DNA of 64,000 nt from contig NZ_JASJOE010000015.1 of NCBI RefSeq assembly GCF_030163755.1, positions 1 through 64,000 on the forward strand, in the 5' to 3' direction. Source of the stretch: Roseicyclus amphidinii (GTDB lineage: Bacteria > Pseudomonadota > Alphaproteobacteria > Rhodobacterales > Rhodobacteraceae). The notes under the pieces were generated by a model. The model did not search any database, was not told the DNA's origin, and saw only the letters and a list, made by a program, of their open reading frames with translations. How positions within the stretch are numbered: the first letter of the stretch is position 1; the number at the start of each line of letters is the position of its first letter. Shown one piece after another: positions 1 through 11,314 of this stretch. Made by a program: the position numbers and the translations under genes.

Positions 1-1235
1 TTCTGGCGCTGTTTCAGGCGGGCCAGCTTGGCCCCGCAGCCGCCGCAGGGCGCAGGCCCGGCCATCTCGCGCGCGACGCCTGTCGCCGAACCGGGGGGCG
101 GCAGCGGTTGCGGCATCGCTGGCAGATCGCGCAGCTTCTCCATGAAGCGTTGGTCGATCCGGTCCTTCCACTGCCAGAGCATCGGCCCGGACAGCGTCCA
201 CCCCGCCTTTTCCGCCAGCGCATCCTTGCCGCCCAGCGACACGAGCTTGAGGAAATCACGCTGCGGCCGGAACGCGCGGCGCTGCGCGCCGGTCAGGTCC
301 GCGCGCAGGTTCCACGCCAGCACCGGGGCCGCGCGCACGGCGAAGACACCCGCCTTGGGGCGCGGCGCGTGGCTCAGGTGGACACAATCGCCCGCGCCGT
401 AGATCTCGGGGTGGCTGACCGAGCGCAGCGTCTCGTCCACCACCATGTAGCCGCCGCGCGTCTCCATCCCGCAGTCGGCCAGCCAGCCATGCGGCACCGC
501 CCCCGCCGCCCCGATGGTGAGGTCGGAGGCGATCTCGCGCCCGTCTTCCAGCACCACCGCCCCCGCGGTGACTCGGGCGGGGGACGTCCCCTCGATCCGG
601 CGGATGCCGAAGGCGTCCATCGCCTGCCAGAGCCGCACCCGCCCCGGTTGGCCGTCGAGGATGCCGCCCCGGTCGATCACCGCGATCTCTGCCGCGCGCC
701 CCAGCGCCGTCATCCGGTGCGCGCAGGCCAGCGCCAACTCCACCCCCGCCACGCCGCCGCCGATCACGGCGATCCGCGCCGGGCCTTCGCCCGCGCAATA
801 GGCCGCCCAGCGGTCGGCGAAGGGGCCGAGGGGTTTTGCGGCGATCCCGTGCTCGGCGAAGCCCGGCAGGTCGGCCATGTCCGAGGTGATGCCGATATCG
901 ACTGACAGAAGGTCAAAGGCGATGGGCGCGCGCCCCGGCACCCGCACCCGCCGTGCCACAGGGTCGATCAGGTCGGCAGAGCCAAGGATCAGCCGCGCGC
1001 CTGCGAAACGGGCGAGCCGGACAAGGTCGATGTCGAGCGCCGCGCGCGGGTAATGGCCCGCGACATGGCCGGGCAGCATGCCCGTGTAGGGCGCGGTCGG
1101 GCCGGGGTTGATGAGCGTCAGCCGCGCGCCCGGCACCGGCTTCATCCCCCAGCGGCGCAGGACAAGCGCATGGGTATGCCCGCCGCCGACAAGCACCAGC
1201 TCCTTCACCAGCGGCACCGTGGCCCCGTCTCGCAT
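1..1235 (-). CDS. selD: SelD fused to an N-terminal FAD/NAD(P) oxidoreductase (partial, 3' end off window)
   Basis: Selenide, water dikinase makes selenophosphate from selenide and ATP for tRNA selenouridine or selenocysteine. About 411 codons are visible. Residues 1 to roughly 390 form a pyridine-nucleotide oxidoreductase: an N-terminal GGGHTH dinucleotide-binding stretch, a second VIGGGVAGVE fold, and a GAGDC motif near the FAD site. The protein then runs into CGGCGAK, which matches the start of SelD. The Cys and Lys equivalent to E. coli Cys17 and Lys20 are kept, while the Cys19 position is Ala. Such fusions are known in alphaproteobacteria. The ATG at 1235 has an AAAGGAAC ribosome site just upstream. 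hrpB ends 32 bases upstream on the same strand, so the two may share a transcript. The rest of the kinase domain lies beyond the left edge. Confidence 0.88.
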   Translation of the reverse strand, partial: MRDGATVPLVKELVLVGGGHTHALVLRRWGMKPVPGARLTLINPGPTAPYTGMLPGHVAGHYPRAALDIDLVRLARFAGARLILGSADLIDPVARRVRVPGRAPIAFDLLSVDIGITSDMADLPGFAEHGIAAKPLGPFADRWAAYCAGEGPARIAVIGGGVAGVELALACAHRMTALGRAAEIAVIDRGGILDGQPGRVRLWQAMDAFGIRRIEGTSPARVTAGAVVLEDGREIASDLTIGAAGAVPHGWLADCGMETRGGYMVVDETLRSVSHPEIYGAGDCVHLSHAPRPKAGVFAVRAAPVLAWNLRADLTGAQRRAFRPQRDFLKLVSLGGKDALAEKAGWTLSGPMLWQWKDRIDQRFMEKLRDLPAMPQPLPPPGSATGVAREMAGPAPCGGCGAKLARLKQRQ

Positions 1236-1267
1236 CGCCTGTTCCTTTCGCAACCGGTTCCCCCGGC

Positions 1268-3676
1268 CTACCGCCCCCGCGGCTTCGCCCGCAAGGTGGG
1301 ATCGGCGCTGCGCGGGTCCTCGGGCCAGGGGTGACGCGGGTAACGCGCGCGCATCTCCTTGCGCACCTCCGCATAGGAGCCGTCCCAGAACCCCGGCAGA
1401 TCGGTCGTCACCTGCACGGGCCGCCCCGCGGGCGACAGGAGCACCATCTTCAACGGCACCCGGTCGGGGCCGGTCACGGGGTGGACGGTCGTCCCGAAGA
1501 CCTCCTGCAGGCGCAGGGCGACCTCGGGCACCTCGCCCGAATAGTCGATGGCGACCGAACGGCCCAGCGGGCTTTCCCAGGCGGCGGGGGCAAGGCGTTC
1601 GACCTCCTGCAGCGCGCCATAGCCCAGCCAGGCGCGCAAGGGTTCGGTCGGGTCGAAGCGGGCGAGATCGGCGGCGCTGCGTTCTTTTACAAGAAACGGC
1701 GCGGCCCAGTCCTCGAGCGCCTCCAGAAGTGCCGCGTCCGAGACATCCGCCACGCCCGACACCGCCACCCGCGCCCGCAACAGGCGGGCGGATTTGCTCC
1801 AGTTCAGCGCCTCGAGCCCGAGGTCGCGGATACCCTCCATCAGCGCCGCCTGCAGCGCCTCGGCGGGCGCGTCGCGCCAGATGCGGTCGTCGAGCACCAG
1901 TGCGCCGAACCTCTCTTGTTGCCGCGCCTCGACGCGGCGGTGCCGCCTCGACCAGTGGCAGGCGTCGACCCATCCTATGCGGTCGGCATAGAGTGCGCGC
2001 AGCTCGCCCTCGGTGAGCGCCGCCGCCTGCCGCACGCGCGCCTCGCGGCGGTCGCCATCGAGGTCCACCGCCACGATCAGCCGCTGGCCCGCCAGCGCGT
2101 CACCCTCGGGAAGGATCGCGCCCTTGCCCCCCGACAGCACGTAGCGCGGCGCTTCGCCCTCGCGGCGCAGCCCGATCCGGTCGGGATAGGCCAGCGCGGC
2201 CTGCGCCCCCAGCGACAGGGGCGTGCCGCCCTCGTGGCGTTTCAGCCGCTTCGCCTCCTGAGCGATGCGCGCAATGGCACCGCGGTCTGCCCCCATCCCG
2301 CCCGGATCGTCCAGCGCCCGCAGCCGCAGGGCAAGGTCCGTGCCCCGGTCGCGCAGCGGGTCGCGTTCGGCCAGAAGGGCCGCCAGCCGCGCCACGCCCG
2401 GCCCGCGGGTCAACACCATTTGCGCCTGCCGCGGATGCAGCGGCTGGCGCGCGAGCGCGCGGCCATGGGCGGAGATCCGCCCCGCGGCATCCAGCGCCCC
2501 CAGATCGGCCAGCAGCGCGCGCGCCTCGGCCAATGCCCCCTCGGGCGGCGGCGTGAGGAAGGCCAGCCCCTCGGCCCCGCCCCACAGCGCCAGTTCCAGC
2601 GCGAGGCCCGCAAGGTCCGTCGCCTCGATCTCGGCGGGGGGGAAGGCGGGCAAGGCGCCCTCGGCCCCCTTTGTCCACATCCGGTAGCAGACCCCCGGCG
2701 CGACCCGGCCCGCGCGGCCGCGCCTCTGGTCGGCCTCGGCCCGGCTGACGGGGTCGGTCACCAGCCGCGACATGCCCGAGCCGGGATCGAAGCGCGCCCG
2801 CCGCGCGCGGCCCGCATCCACGACGATGCGCACATCCTCGATGGTCAGCGAGGTTTCCGCGATGGCCGTCGCCAACACCAGCTTGCGCCCGCCGACCGTG
2901 GGCCGGATGGCGGCGCGTTGATCGGCGATCTTCATCGCGCCGTAAAGCGTGTGCAGCCGTACACCGCCCGGCAGCCGCCCCTCGAGCCGCGCGGCAACGC
3001 GCCGGATCTCGCCCTCGCCGGGCAGGAAGACGAGGCAGCCGCCCTCGGCCTCGGCCAGCGCGCGCAACACCAGTTCGGCGACTTCGGCCTCGAGCCGCGC
3101 GCCTTGCGGCACGGGCCGCTCGAGATGCCGCGTCTCGACCGGAAAGGCCCGCCCCTCGGAGGTGAGAAGCGGCGCATCGCCCAGAAGCGCCGCCACCGGC
3201 CCTGCGTCCAGCGTGGCCGACATCACCACCAGCCACAGGTCCGGGCGCAGCGCCTGCCGCACCTCCCAGGCCAGTGCCAGCCCGAGATCGGCGTTCAACG
3301 AGCGTTCGTGAAACTCGTCGAAGATCACGCAGGAGACACCCGGCAACTCGGGGTCGTCCTGCAGCATCCGCGTCAGGATGCCCTCGGTCACCACCTCGAT
3401 CCGCGTCGCCGCTGACACCGCGCGCTCGCCGCGGATGCGGTAGCCGACGGTTTGGCCCACCTCTTCGCCCATGACCTCGGCCATGCGCTCGGCGGCGGCG
3501 CGCGCGGCCAGCCTGCGCGGCTCCAGCATCACGATGCGCCCCGTCACATGGGGCAGAAGGGCGGGCGGGACGCCCGTGGTCTTGCCCGCCCCCGGCGGGG
3601 CCTGAAGCACGGCGCGGCCATGGGCCGCCAGCGCCGCGACCAGTGCGGGCAGGATGTCGTCGATGGGCAGGGTCAA
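1268..3676 (-). CDS. hrpB: ATP-dependent helicase HrpB
   Basis: DEAH/RHA-type RNA helicase of the HrpB family, 802 residues, the usual length. Visible motifs are the P-loop APPGAGKTT (residues 26-34), the motif II variant DEFHER (about 120-125), a SATLD motif III, and the QRRGRAGR motif VI. The C-terminal HrpB-specific region is present. Bacterial HrpB has no settled role; it is thought to remodel RNA. The gene follows the DUF3108 gene by 7 bases, which suggests co-transcription. The first usable start is a TTG at 3676 with no clear ribosome site, so the exact start is uncertain and may rely on coupling to the upstream stop. Confidence 0.93.
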   Translation of the reverse strand: MTLPIDDILPALVAALAAHGRAVLQAPPGAGKTTGVPPALLPHVTGRIVMLEPRRLAARAAAERMAEVMGEEVGQTVGYRIRGERAVSAATRIEVVTEGILTRMLQDDPELPGVSCVIFDEFHERSLNADLGLALAWEVRQALRPDLWLVVMSATLDAGPVAALLGDAPLLTSEGRAFPVETRHLERPVPQGARLEAEVAELVLRALAEAEGGCLVFLPGEGEIRRVAARLEGRLPGGVRLHTLYGAMKIADQRAAIRPTVGGRKLVLATAIAETSLTIEDVRIVVDAGRARRARFDPGSGMSRLVTDPVSRAEADQRRGRAGRVAPGVCYRMWTKGAEGALPAFPPAEIEATDLAGLALELALWGGAEGLAFLTPPPEGALAEARALLADLGALDAAGRISAHGRALARQPLHPRQAQMVLTRGPGVARLAALLAERDPLRDRGTDLALRLRALDDPGGMGADRGAIARIAQEAKRLKRHEGGTPLSLGAQAALAYPDRIGLRREGEAPRYVLSGGKGAILPEGDALAGQRLIVAVDLDGDRREARVRQAAALTEGELRALYADRIGWVDACHWSRRHRRVEARQQERFGALVLDDRIWRDAPAEALQAALMEGIRDLGLEALNWSKSARLLRARVAVSGVADVSDAALLEALEDWAAPFLVKERSAADLARFDPTEPLRAWLGYGALQEVERLAPAAWESPLGRSVAIDYSGEVPEVALRLQEVFGTTVHPVTGPDRVPLKMVLLSPAGRPVQVTTDLPGFWDGSYAEVRKEMRARYPRHPWPEDPRSADPTLRAKPRGR

Positions 3677-3683
3677 GGTGGGG

Positions 3684-4388
3684 TCAGTCTCGTCTCACGA
3701 TGCGGATCGGCCCAAGGAGAGACGTCGCCTCGACCTGCGTCAACACGAAAGCGCCGTCGATCTCGGCGAAGCGCGCGGTGAAGGGAAAGTCGCGCCGCTC
3801 GGCCATGTCCTCGGGCGGGAACCCCGCTAGCCGCGTGTAGCGACCGCTGCACTCGGCCGAGGCGGTCGCGGGGGCGACGGACAGCTCCGACCGCCGCGCC
3901 CCGTCATAGACGGGCAGGGTGAAGCCGCAGATCTCGGCGCGCGTCCCACTGCGTGCCAGCCGCCACAGCGCCGAGAGCGGATCGGCATGCCCCCGCGCCT
4001 GCGTGGGCGGAACGGCCTCGGGGGACGGTTCGGGATCCTGCCACGCGATGCGGGGCAGCGTGTTCTCGAAGTGCAACTCGACGCGGGAGGCACGTCGCCC
4101 GGTGTCGATATCCTCGACATAACGCATCGGACGCGGCGTGCCGCCGTCCCAGCGCCCCTCGGCCCGCAGGGCAAAGCGGACCCGCGCGACCGCCCTCACA
4201 AGGCCCGTGGCGCGCACCTGCCCGGCCACCGCATAGGCCCTGCCGTCATCGCGCGCGACCAGCGTGATCTCGGCCACCCTCAGCCCGCGCAGCAGGACGT
4301 CGAAGCGGGTCTCGACCTCGGCCCGCCCCGCGAGGGGCAGCACAATGGCAAGCGCGCAGGCAAGCGACAGGAGCAGGGGGCGCGGCAT
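3684..4388 (-). CDS. DUF3108 family periplasmic protein
   Basis: 234 residues with a clear N-terminal signal peptide (hydrophobic core about residues 4-18, then AGRAEVETRFDV). The order of strands and the RFDVLLRGLRVAE opening fit DUF3108, a family of predicted exported beta-rich proteins of unknown function found widely in Rhodobacterales. It begins at an ATG and its stop lies 7 bases before hrpB on the same strand. No catalytic motif is recognised. The link to hrpB is positional only. Confidence 0.75.
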   Translation of the reverse strand: MPRPLLLSLACALAIVLPLAGRAEVETRFDVLLRGLRVAEITLVARDDGRAYAVAGQVRATGLVRAVARVRFALRAEGRWDGGTPRPMRYVEDIDTGRRASRVELHFENTLPRIAWQDPEPSPEAVPPTQARGHADPLSALWRLARSGTRAEICGFTLPVYDGARRSELSVAPATASAECSGRYTRLAGFPPEDMAERRDFPFTARFAEIDGAFVLTQVEATSLLGPIRIVRRD

Positions 4389-4501
4389 CGGACCTCGGCG
4401 CGGGCACTGGACAGCCCCGGTCGGGCCGGGGCAGATAGCGGGACCGGCATGGCACGACGGCCCGCTTGCGCCGGACCCTAGGCAGGAAAGACGACCCTTC
4501 C

Positions 4502-5491
4502 ATGACGGATGTCACGCCCCCCGACGACCTTGCCCCCCGCATCCTTGCGGGCGACCGCCGGGCCCTGGCCCGCGCCGTGACGCTGGTGGAAAGCACCCGC
4601 CCCGATCACCGCGCGCAGGCGACGGCCCTGATCGACGGCTTGCGCGGGCACGGGCGGCAGGCGCTCAGGATCGGCCTGTCGGGCACGCCGGGCGTGGGCA
4701 AATCCACCTTCATCGAGGCCTTCGGCATGGCGCTGGTCGAGGCCGGGCTGAAGGTCGCCGTTCTGGCGGTCGATCCCTCCTCCTCGCGCTCGGGCGGGTC
4801 GATCCTCGGCGACAAGACGCGGATGGAGCGGCTCAGCCGCGAGCGCGCGGCCTTCATCCGGCCCTCGCCCTCCTCCTCGCACCTGGGCGGCGTCGCACGC
4901 CGCACGCGCGAGGCGGTGGCGCTCTGCGAGGCGGCGGGCTTCGACGTGGTGCTGGTCGAGACGGTGGGGGTGGGCCAGTCCGAGACCATGGTCGCCGAGA
5001 TGTGCGACCTCTTTGTGCTGCTGCTCGCGCCCGCGGGGGGCGACGAGTTGCAGGGCGTCAAACGCGGGATCATGGAGATCGCCGACCTGATCCTCGTGAA
5101 CAAGGCCGATGGTGACCTGAAACCGGCCGCAACGCGGACGGTCGCCGATTACGCGGGCGCGCTGCGCCTGCTCCGGAAACGCCCGCAGGACCCCGAGGGC
5201 TTCCCCAAGGCGTTGCCGGTCTCCGCGGTAACCGGTGACGGGCTGGAGGGGGCCTGGGCCGAGATGCAGACGCTGGCGCGCTGGCGCAAGGATCACGGCT
5301 GGTGGGACCGCCGCCGCGCCGAACAGGCCGCGCATTGGTTCGAGGAGGAGGTGCGCGCGGGCCTTCTGTCGCGGCTCAGGACCGATCCCGAGATCCGGAC
5401 GGCCATGGCCGAGATGGCCGAGAGCGTCGCGGGCGGGCACCTGACGCCCGACGCGGCGGCGGCGGACATGCTGGCGCGGTTGCGGCGGTAG
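4502..5491 (+). CDS. meaB: Methylmalonyl-CoA mutase-associated GTPase MeaB
   Basis: G3E-type GTPase of the MeaB/ArgK family, about 329 residues. It chaperones loading and protection of the adenosylcobalamin cofactor of methylmalonyl-CoA mutase or related mutases. The G1 loop GTPGVGKST is at residues 61-69. A VDPSSSRSGGSILGDKTRM segment, the ETVGVGQSE switch and the LVNKADGD guanine-specificity motif follow. The ATG at 4502 was chosen over an upstream ATG at 4466 because AGGAAAG lies 11 bases before it and the protein then has the family's normal N-terminus. The mutase genes themselves are not in this window. The gene is convergent with the HlyU-like gene, 6 bases apart. Confidence 0.92.
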   Translation: MTDVTPPDDLAPRILAGDRRALARAVTLVESTRPDHRAQATALIDGLRGHGRQALRIGLSGTPGVGKSTFIEAFGMALVEAGLKVAVLAVDPSSSRSGGSILGDKTRMERLSRERAAFIRPSPSSSHLGGVARRTREAVALCEAAGFDVVLVETVGVGQSETMVAEMCDLFVLLLAPAGGDELQGVKRGIMEIADLILVNKADGDLKPAATRTVADYAGALRLLRKRPQDPEGFPKALPVSAVTGDGLEGAWAEMQTLARWRKDHGWWDRRRAEQAAHWFEEEVRAGLLSRLRTDPEIRTAMAEMAESVAGGHLTPDAAAADMLARLRR

Positions 5492-5497
5492 CGAGGC

Positions 5498-5764
5498 CTA
5501 GCCGAAGAGCCGCTCGCCCTGTTCGTCGATCAACTGCTTGGCCTTGCGGATCGAGTAGGCTTCGGCCTCCTCGGCATCGGCGATCTGGTCGGCGCGGATC
5601 ATCTGGTGGGTCTTGGTCTCGCCGCCGATCTCCTTCTCGATCCGCGCAGACAGGCGATAGCCCCCGCTGCCCGATTGGGGTTCGGGGAAGATGCGGAACT
5701 CCTTGTAAAGCTCCGGCTCCTTGGCGGGTTTGCCACCGCCGAAGAGTTTCGAAAAGAGCGACAT
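5498..5764 (-). CDS. HlyU family protein
   Basis: An 88-residue protein beginning MSLFSKLFGGG, then a Lys/Pro linker and a compact domain containing YKEFRIFPEPQ and an acidic helix with ADAEEAEAYSIRKAKQLIDE. This matches the HlyU family (PF10115), named for a Vibrio haemolysin activator. In Rhodobacterales the family is a short, single-copy protein of unproven function, so a regulatory role is only by name. The ATG at 5764 is the only reasonable start. Confidence 0.7.
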   Translation of the reverse strand: MSLFSKLFGGGKPAKEPELYKEFRIFPEPQSGSGGYRLSARIEKEIGGETKTHQMIRADQIADAEEAEAYSIRKAKQLIDEQGERLFG

Positions 5765-5831
5765 GGGGCCTCCGGGTTGATCCGTCCTGTGAAAGGTAGC
5801 GGCGTCGCGCCCTCGGGAAAAGGGCGGAGGG

Positions 5832-6065
5832 CTACCCCCGAGCAGGCCGACCCACCGTCAGCTTGAGGATCAGCAACAGCCATGGCAGCCCGTGCATGGC
5901 GAGATCGAAGATGTCGATGGGCTGGGTCAGGGTGCCCGCCGTGAGCATCTTGAGCTTTTCCCAGATATGGGGTTCGGGCGTAAAGGGCGCGAGGCCGAGG
6001 GTCAGGCTGGCGATCACGAGCACGCTGAGGGGGAGGCCGTCGAGAAGACGGCGGATAAGGGTCAT
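5832..6065 (-). CDS. Small two-helix membrane protein (often named RND transporter)
   Basis: 77 residues with two predicted membrane helices (LSVLVIASLTLGLAPF and FDLAMHGLPWLLLILKL) separated by a short loop with PEPHIWEKLKML. Similar short proteins are commonly labelled RND transporter in Rhodobacteraceae, but this is far too short to be a transporter. The function is unknown. I chose the ATG at 6065; a TTG at 6080 would add five residues. It lies just downstream of rpoD on the same strand, separated by 66 bases that contain a possible GC-rich stem-loop (6082-6101) without a T run. Confidence 0.55.
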   Translation of the reverse strand: MTLIRRLLDGLPLSVLVIASLTLGLAPFTPEPHIWEKLKMLTAGTLTQPIDIFDLAMHGLPWLLLILKLTVGRPARG

Positions 6066-6131
6066 CTGTCGCCGCCCCAAGGGTGGGCGTCGCCGCCCAC
6101 CGCGCCAATGTGGTGGGCAGGATTGCCCAGC

Positions 6132-8126
<1,995 letters not shown>

Positions 8127-8238
8127 GGGCAAGTGTCCTTTGGCGTAGCGTGGCGGCGGTGCAACCGGGGCGCGAATCCGGGCCGAACCTTTGCGTATGA
8201 AACTTATGTAGCGCGAATCACTGATTCGCATAGGGCGC

Positions 8239-10191
8239 TCAGCGGCTTTTCTTCTCCCAGACGCGCGCCTCTATCAAGGCACGCAACCCTTGCGACAGTG
8301 CCGATGTGTCTTCGCTGACGGCGCTTGTCGTCTCTCCGGTGCCGGGCTGGCCCGCCTTGATCCGGCGTTGCACGGCATGGTTCAGGCGCCGCACGAGGCG
8401 CGGATCGCCCTCTTCGAGGCCCGCGAGGTCCTCCAGCGCCTCGGACATCTCGGCTTCCATGGCGCGGGCGGCGTGATACTTGGCGAACTCCTCGGTGAGC
8501 GTGGTTGCGGCCTTTTCCGGTGCGGGGGCCGCGTTGAGGATGGGCGTGATGCGCAGATGGGCCATTCCGGACAGGCTTTCAAGGGCCGGTCCAAGACCGC
8601 TTTCCGCACAGGCGCGCGCGATCTCGTCGGCGTCGGTCGCCTCGGTGCGCAGCAACAGATCGGCCAAAGCGGCGTGATCGGGATGCCGCGGCCGCAGCCG
8701 GTCGAGGTCGCTTTCGAACCGCGCGACCAGCGCGGGATAGCGGCACAGCGTGGCCAGGATCAGCGTCACCCGCAGGTCATCCGCCGTCAGCGCCCCCGAA
8801 CCAAGCGCCGAGCTGCGCGTTTCGGCCAGCGGCATCTGCGCCTCGGCAAAGCCGCGGCCGCGGCCCGGTGTCCAGCGTCCGCGCTCGGGGCGCGGCTGGG
8901 CCTGTTGCGGACGGAACAGCGCGCGGCGCAGTTCGGCCAGCGCCTCGCCGTAGTGGCGCTTCAGCCCCTGGTCGGGGATGCGCGAGATCGCCTGCCGCAG
9001 GCTCCGGTCCAGCGCCGCGCGCCGTTCCGGCGTGTCGAAGACGCGGCCCTCGGTCTCGCGCCGCCAGAGCATCCGCACCAGCGGCTCGGCCCCCTCCAGC
9101 AGCGCGCGCATCGCCTCGGGGCCCTTGGCCTTAAGCAGGTCGTCGGGGTCCTGCCCCTCGGGCAGGATGCAGAAGCGCAGCGTCTTGCCCGCCTCCAGCA
9201 TCGGCATGGCAAGGTCCACGAGCCGCATCGCGGCCCGAAGGCCCGCCTTGTCGCCGTCCAGCGCGATGATCGGCTCGTCCGCGATGCGCCACAACAGGCG
9301 CAGCTGATCCTCGGTGATCGCGGTGCCCAGCGGCGCCACCGCCGCCTCGAAACCACCGCGCACCAGCGCGATCACGTCCATGTAGCCCTCGGCCACGATC
9401 AGCGGCTGACCCTTGCCCGCGGCCTCGCGCGCGGGGCCGTGGTTGTAGAGCGTGCGGCCCTTGTCGAACAGCGGCGTCTCGGGCGAATTCAGATACTTGG
9501 CGTTGTCGTTCGGGTCCATCGCCCGCCCGCCGAAGCCGATGCAGCGCCCGCGCGGGTCGCGGATCGGGAACATGATCCGCCCGCGGAACGTGTCATAGGG
9601 CTTGCCGCCCTTCTGGCTGGGCTTGGCGAGACCAGCCTCGAGCAGCAGCTCGTCGGCGAAGCCCTTGGCCTTCAGCGCGTCCCACAGCCCCTGCCAGGCA
9701 TCGGGCGCGAACCCGATCTCGAACCGGTCCAGCGCCGCCGGGTCCAGCCCCCGCCGGTCGAGATAGGCGCGCGCCGCCGTCGCGCCTTGCGTCTTCAGCT
9801 GCAAGCGGAAATGGGCGACCGCGGCCTCGGTCGCCTTGGCCAGCTCGGTGTTGCGGTCGGCCTTCTGCGCGGCCTGCGGATCGCGCGCGGGCATCTGCAT
9901 CCCGGCCTCGCGCGCGATGATCTCGACGGCTTCCATGAAGCCGACATTCTCGGTTTCCTGCACGAAGCGGATCGCGTCGCCCTTCGCGTGGCAGCCGAAG
10001 CAGTAGTAAAAGCCCTTCCGGTCATCGACATGGAAGCTGGCGGTCTTTTCCTGGTGGAACGGGCAGGGGGCCCAGAGGTCGCCCTTGGCCTGGTTCGACT
10101 TGCGCGTGTCCCAGATCACCTTGCGGCCTGCGACCTGTGAGATCGAGACGCGGGTGCGCAGCTCGTCGAGGAATCCGGAGGGCAGGCTCAT
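8239..10191 (-). CDS. dnaG: DNA primase DnaG
   Basis: Primase that makes RNA primers at the replication fork, 650 residues. The N-terminal CHC2 zinc finger has ligands Cys43, His46, Cys64 and Cys67 (CPFH...CFGC). The catalytic core and Toprim domain follow, with VAEGYMDV and the ALDGDKAG metal-binding motif. The C-terminal helicase-binding region is less conserved. The start is the ATG at 10191 ([12 protein letters not shown]), the family's normal N-terminus. The gene is followed by rpoD and is divergent from a small gene at 10350. Confidence 0.97.
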   Translation of the reverse strand: MSLPSGFLDELRTRVSISQVAGRKVIWDTRKSNQAKGDLWAPCPFHQEKTASFHVDDRKGFYYCFGCHAKGDAIRFVQETENVGFMEAVEIIAREAGMQMPARDPQAAQKADRNTELAKATEAAVAHFRLQLKTQGATAARAYLDRRGLDPAALDRFEIGFAPDAWQGLWDALKAKGFADELLLEAGLAKPSQKGGKPYDTFRGRIMFPIRDPRGRCIGFGGRAMDPNDNAKYLNSPETPLFDKGRTLYNHGPAREAAGKGQPLIVAEGYMDVIALVRGGFEAAVAPLGTAITEDQLRLLWRIADEPIIALDGDKAGLRAAMRLVDLAMPMLEAGKTLRFCILPEGQDPDDLLKAKGPEAMRALLEGAEPLVRMLWRRETEGRVFDTPERRAALDRSLRQAISRIPDQGLKRHYGEALAELRRALFRPQQAQPRPERGRWTPGRGRGFAEAQMPLAETRSSALGSGALTADDLRVTLILATLCRYPALVARFESDLDRLRPRHPDHAALADLLLRTEATDADEIARACAESGLGPALESLSGMAHLRITPILNAAPAPEKAATTLTEEFAKYHAARAMEAEMSEALEDLAGLEEGDPRLVRRLNHAVQRRIKAGQPGTGETTSAVSEDTSALSQGLRALIEARVWEKKSR

Positions 10192-10349
10192 GCCTGCAAT
10201 ATCGGAGGGCGCGGCGGGGCTGTCCAGCGGTGCGCGCGCGAAACCCTTGGGTAAGTCTGGGGATGAAACGCCCCGCGGCCTGCGCGGTTTCGTCGAAATC
10301 CCGTCAAAGTCTCGTGGCATCCGACAGGAAAACCGGGGGAGCGATCGGG

Positions 10350-10760
10350 ATGTTGGCAGCGATACAAAGCTTCTGGTCAGGCGAACGGGGCGCGGCCTCG
10401 ACCCGCAAGGGCTTTGTCCTCGCGGCCGCGGCCAGCGTCATTGCGATGTCGTCCTATCTCATGACACCCGGCACGCAATCCGCCCCGCGCGCCGCCCCCC
10501 CGACCGCCGAGGCCCTCGCGCTCGCGCGGTTGACCGAGGGACAGATCCGCAGCTTCGACGAGGCCACCGTCGCGCGCCGGCTTGCGATGTTCGCCGACCC
10601 GCGCGAGTTCACGGAAACGCAGCTTCGCAACGCTCATCGCACCTGGTCGCGCCGCGCCCTCGACGGGGCCTACGGGCAGCCCGACCTTGCCGCCGACATG
10701 GCCGCCATCGCCGAGGCCGCGATGGGGTTGCGAGGCGTCCGCCCCCACAACGGCATCTGA
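10350..10760 (+). CDS. Small membrane-anchored hypothetical protein
   Basis: 136 residues, unknown. A single hydrophobic stretch near residues 21-38 (GFVLAAAASVIAMSSYLM) suggests an N-terminal anchor or uncleaved signal. The rest is a soluble helical region with no known motif. The ATG at 10350 follows a good GGGGGAG ribosome site; an earlier in-frame ATG is not supported. Divergent from dnaG and convergent with soxG, whose stop is only 2 bases away. Confidence 0.55.
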   Translation: MLAAIQSFWSGERGAASTRKGFVLAAAASVIAMSSYLMTPGTQSAPRAAPPTAEALALARLTEGQIRSFDEATVARRLAMFADPREFTETQLRNAHRTWSRRALDGAYGQPDLAADMAAIAEAAMGLRGVRPHNGI

Positions 10761-10762
10761 CC

Positions 10763-11314
10763 TCAGAGCGCCTCGCGCGCCGCGACCGCGCGCATCGCGC
10801 GGGTCAATTCGTGAACCGCCGTGCCCGCCATCGAGCGGAAGACCAGCACCTCGAACCGGTCGCCGCCCGGATGCAGGATCAGTGCCGACATGTGCCCCAC
10901 CAGCGAGCGCCGCGCCGAACCCGGCGGGCAGGCGGCGGGCGACAGGTCGACCGGCACCCAGCGCGCCAGCACGTCGCGCACTGCCGCCCCCTCCAAAACC
11001 AGCTGCGTCCAGGCATCCGACTGATCGGTCAGCGCGGCATGCTCGGCCAGCGCCGCGTCCGGCTCCACACCCATCAGAAAGGCCTGGTCGAGCCCGCTCC
11101 AGGCGATGCCGAGCTGGCCTGACGTGATCATCGCGCCCGGCTCGGGAAACCCCAGGCCATGCGCCTGTTCCAGCGCCCGAGACAGCGCCGCGCCCTTGCC
11201 GCGCCAGGGCATCACCGCCCAGACCGGGCGCATCGGCGCCTCGCTCAGGGTCACGCCGCCCACCGCCACCGGGGTCAGGCCATGGGCCGGGGATTTCGCC
11301 ATCAACTCAGCCAC
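10763..11314 (-). CDS. soxG: Sarcosine oxidase gamma subunit
   Basis: 183 residues. It fits the SoxG family: a short N-terminus, LSEAPMRPVWAV, and a C-terminal FRSMAGTAVHELTRAM helix. In heterotetrameric sarcosine oxidase the gamma subunit is structural and resembles part of the folate-binding T-protein fold. It is last in the soxB-soxD-soxA-soxG order, and its start overlaps the end of soxA by 8 bases, so translation is probably coupled. Confidence 0.9.
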   Translation of the reverse strand: MAELMAKSPAHGLTPVAVGGVTLSEAPMRPVWAVMPWRGKGAALSRALEQAHGLGFPEPGAMITSGQLGIAWSGLDQAFLMGVEPDAALAEHAALTDQSDAWTQLVLEGAAVRDVLARWVPVDLSPAACPPGSARRSLVGHMSALILHPGGDRFEVLVFRSMAGTAVHELTRAMRAVAAREAL

